DNA of 13,962 nucleotides from Myxococcales bacterium. Lineage in GTDB: Bacteria > Myxococcota_A > UBA9160 > SMWR01. Location of the stretch: assembly GCA_022572485.1 (NCBI GenBank), contig JACZVU010000059.1, positions 1 to 13,962 of the forward strand, given 5' to 3'. Below the pieces are notes generated by a model, which was not told the DNA's origin, ran no database searches, and worked only from the letters and a program-made list of their open reading frames with translations. The position numbers and the translations under genes are program-made. Positions 13,502 through 13,962 of the stretch are shown here, one piece after another; position 1 is the stretch's first letter; each line of letters begins with the position of its first letter.

Positions 13502-13640
13502 GAGAAATTCGCTGCTACTGCCAGAGGCGCCTTGGCTCGCCTTGCTTCTTCGGCACTTTCAGACCTGGCTCTCGCCAGATGCAGGCCACACGCTTCGGGT
13601 TCACGAACCCACCTTCGAGCCGCAGCCGCCCCGTCGGGCA

Positions 13641-13962
13641 CTACGAGGGTGACCCCTGGGATCCGTCTGCCTCTTCCAGGTCGAGAGCGACTGAATTCAT
13701 GCAATAGCGCTTCCCCGTAGAGGGCGGGCCATCCGGAAAGACGTGGCCGAGGTGAGCGTCACAGCGGGCACAGACCACTTCGGTCCGAAGGGTTCCGGCG
13801 CTCCGATCTTCTCGAGTCGAGACACTCGCTTCCGCGATCGGCTGCGTAAAGCTCGGCCATCCGGTGCCGGATGCATACTTCGATTCCGAGCTGAACAGCG
13901 CGTTTCCGCAACACACGCAGCGGTAAATTCCCTCGCGCTTGCAATCGTTGTACGCACCCGTA
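13641..13962 (-). CDS. msrB: Peptide-methionine (R)-S-oxide reductase MsrB, 5' end outside window
   Basis: The last 106 codons of a methionine sulfoxide reductase B are present; the frame is open to the window edge, so the N-terminus (about 30-40 residues by family length) is missing. MsrB reduces the R-epimer of methionine sulfoxide in proteins. Visible features are the first zinc CxxC in YRCVCCG, the conserved [12 protein letters not shown], the second zinc CxxC in [18 protein letters not shown], and the catalytic Cys in [11 protein letters not shown]. No signal peptide can be assessed. A GTG near 13916 would give a short form lacking part of the first zinc knuckle and is not a credible start. 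The gene is convergent with the arginine-deiminase-like gene; the 139-base gap between them has only weak hairpins. Confidence 0.95.
   Translation of the reverse strand, partial: TGAYNDCKREGIYRCVCCGNALFSSESKYASGTGWPSFTQPIAEASVSTREDRSAGTLRTEVVCARCDAHLGHVFPDGPPSTGKRYCMNSVALDLEEADGSQGSPS

Noticed and set aside
13597..13610. GGGTT/AACCC hairpin between the arginine-deiminase-like gene and msrB
   Set aside because: Only 5 bp with a four-base loop and no T-tract; too weak to call a terminator, although its convergent position is suitable.

Overview
The window is GC-rich chromosomal DNA from a bacterium, probably a Gram-negative. A bactofilin, several Sec-type exported or lipoprotein-like proteins, a DUF4105 envelope protein, a UbiA prenyltransferase and an emopamil-binding-protein (EBP) homologue together suggest a deltaproteobacterial or myxobacterial-type lineage (Myxococcota, Binatota or relatives). 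This placement is an inference from gene content; there is no rRNA or other marker to fix it. I saw no tRNA, rRNA, CRISPR array, phage module or intact transposon.

Layout, left to right. 1-2400: a single-domain rhodanese (+), a 275-base gap holding a long inverted repeat, an alpha/beta hydrolase (-), and a divergently transcribed CoA-pyrophosphatase-type Nudix hydrolase (+). 2400-5150: a non-coding stretch with the first copy of a dispersed palindromic repeat, a bactofilin (-), the relic of one end of an insertion sequence, and a bicupin protein (-). 4881-7761: an apparent minus-strand operon, in transcription order a small exported protein, a DUF4105 membrane protein (ATGA overlap), a divergent YchF-type P-loop ATPase and a DUF4404 protein. 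7903-11226: a Cof-type HAD phosphatase (+), then a UbiA-family prenyltransferase (-) and a lipoprotein-like PtpB-type tyrosine phosphatase (-). 11488-13962: an EBP/sterol-isomerase-like membrane protein (+), a triple tandem array of the palindromic repeat, an arginine-deiminase/DDAH-superfamily enzyme (+) and the 3' part of msrB (-).

Two things stand out. First, a family of CTAG-bounded, 76-77 bp imperfect palindromes occurs six times in 14 kb: three dispersed copies and one three-unit tandem array with a 72-bp period. Every copy or array lies 3' of a gene and in the sense orientation of that gene, which fits either a MITE/REP-like element or a transcribed 3'-end RNA structure. Second, the 234-residue membrane protein at 11488-12192 keeps all six residues reported as essential in human sterol delta8-delta7 isomerase (the HxxxE, ExxT and NxxW patterns), although no other sterol gene lies in the window.

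Apart from the 7761-to-4881 operon, the genes look like unrelated housekeeping and accessory singletons separated by repeat-bearing gaps, so I see no multi-gene defence or biosynthetic system here.
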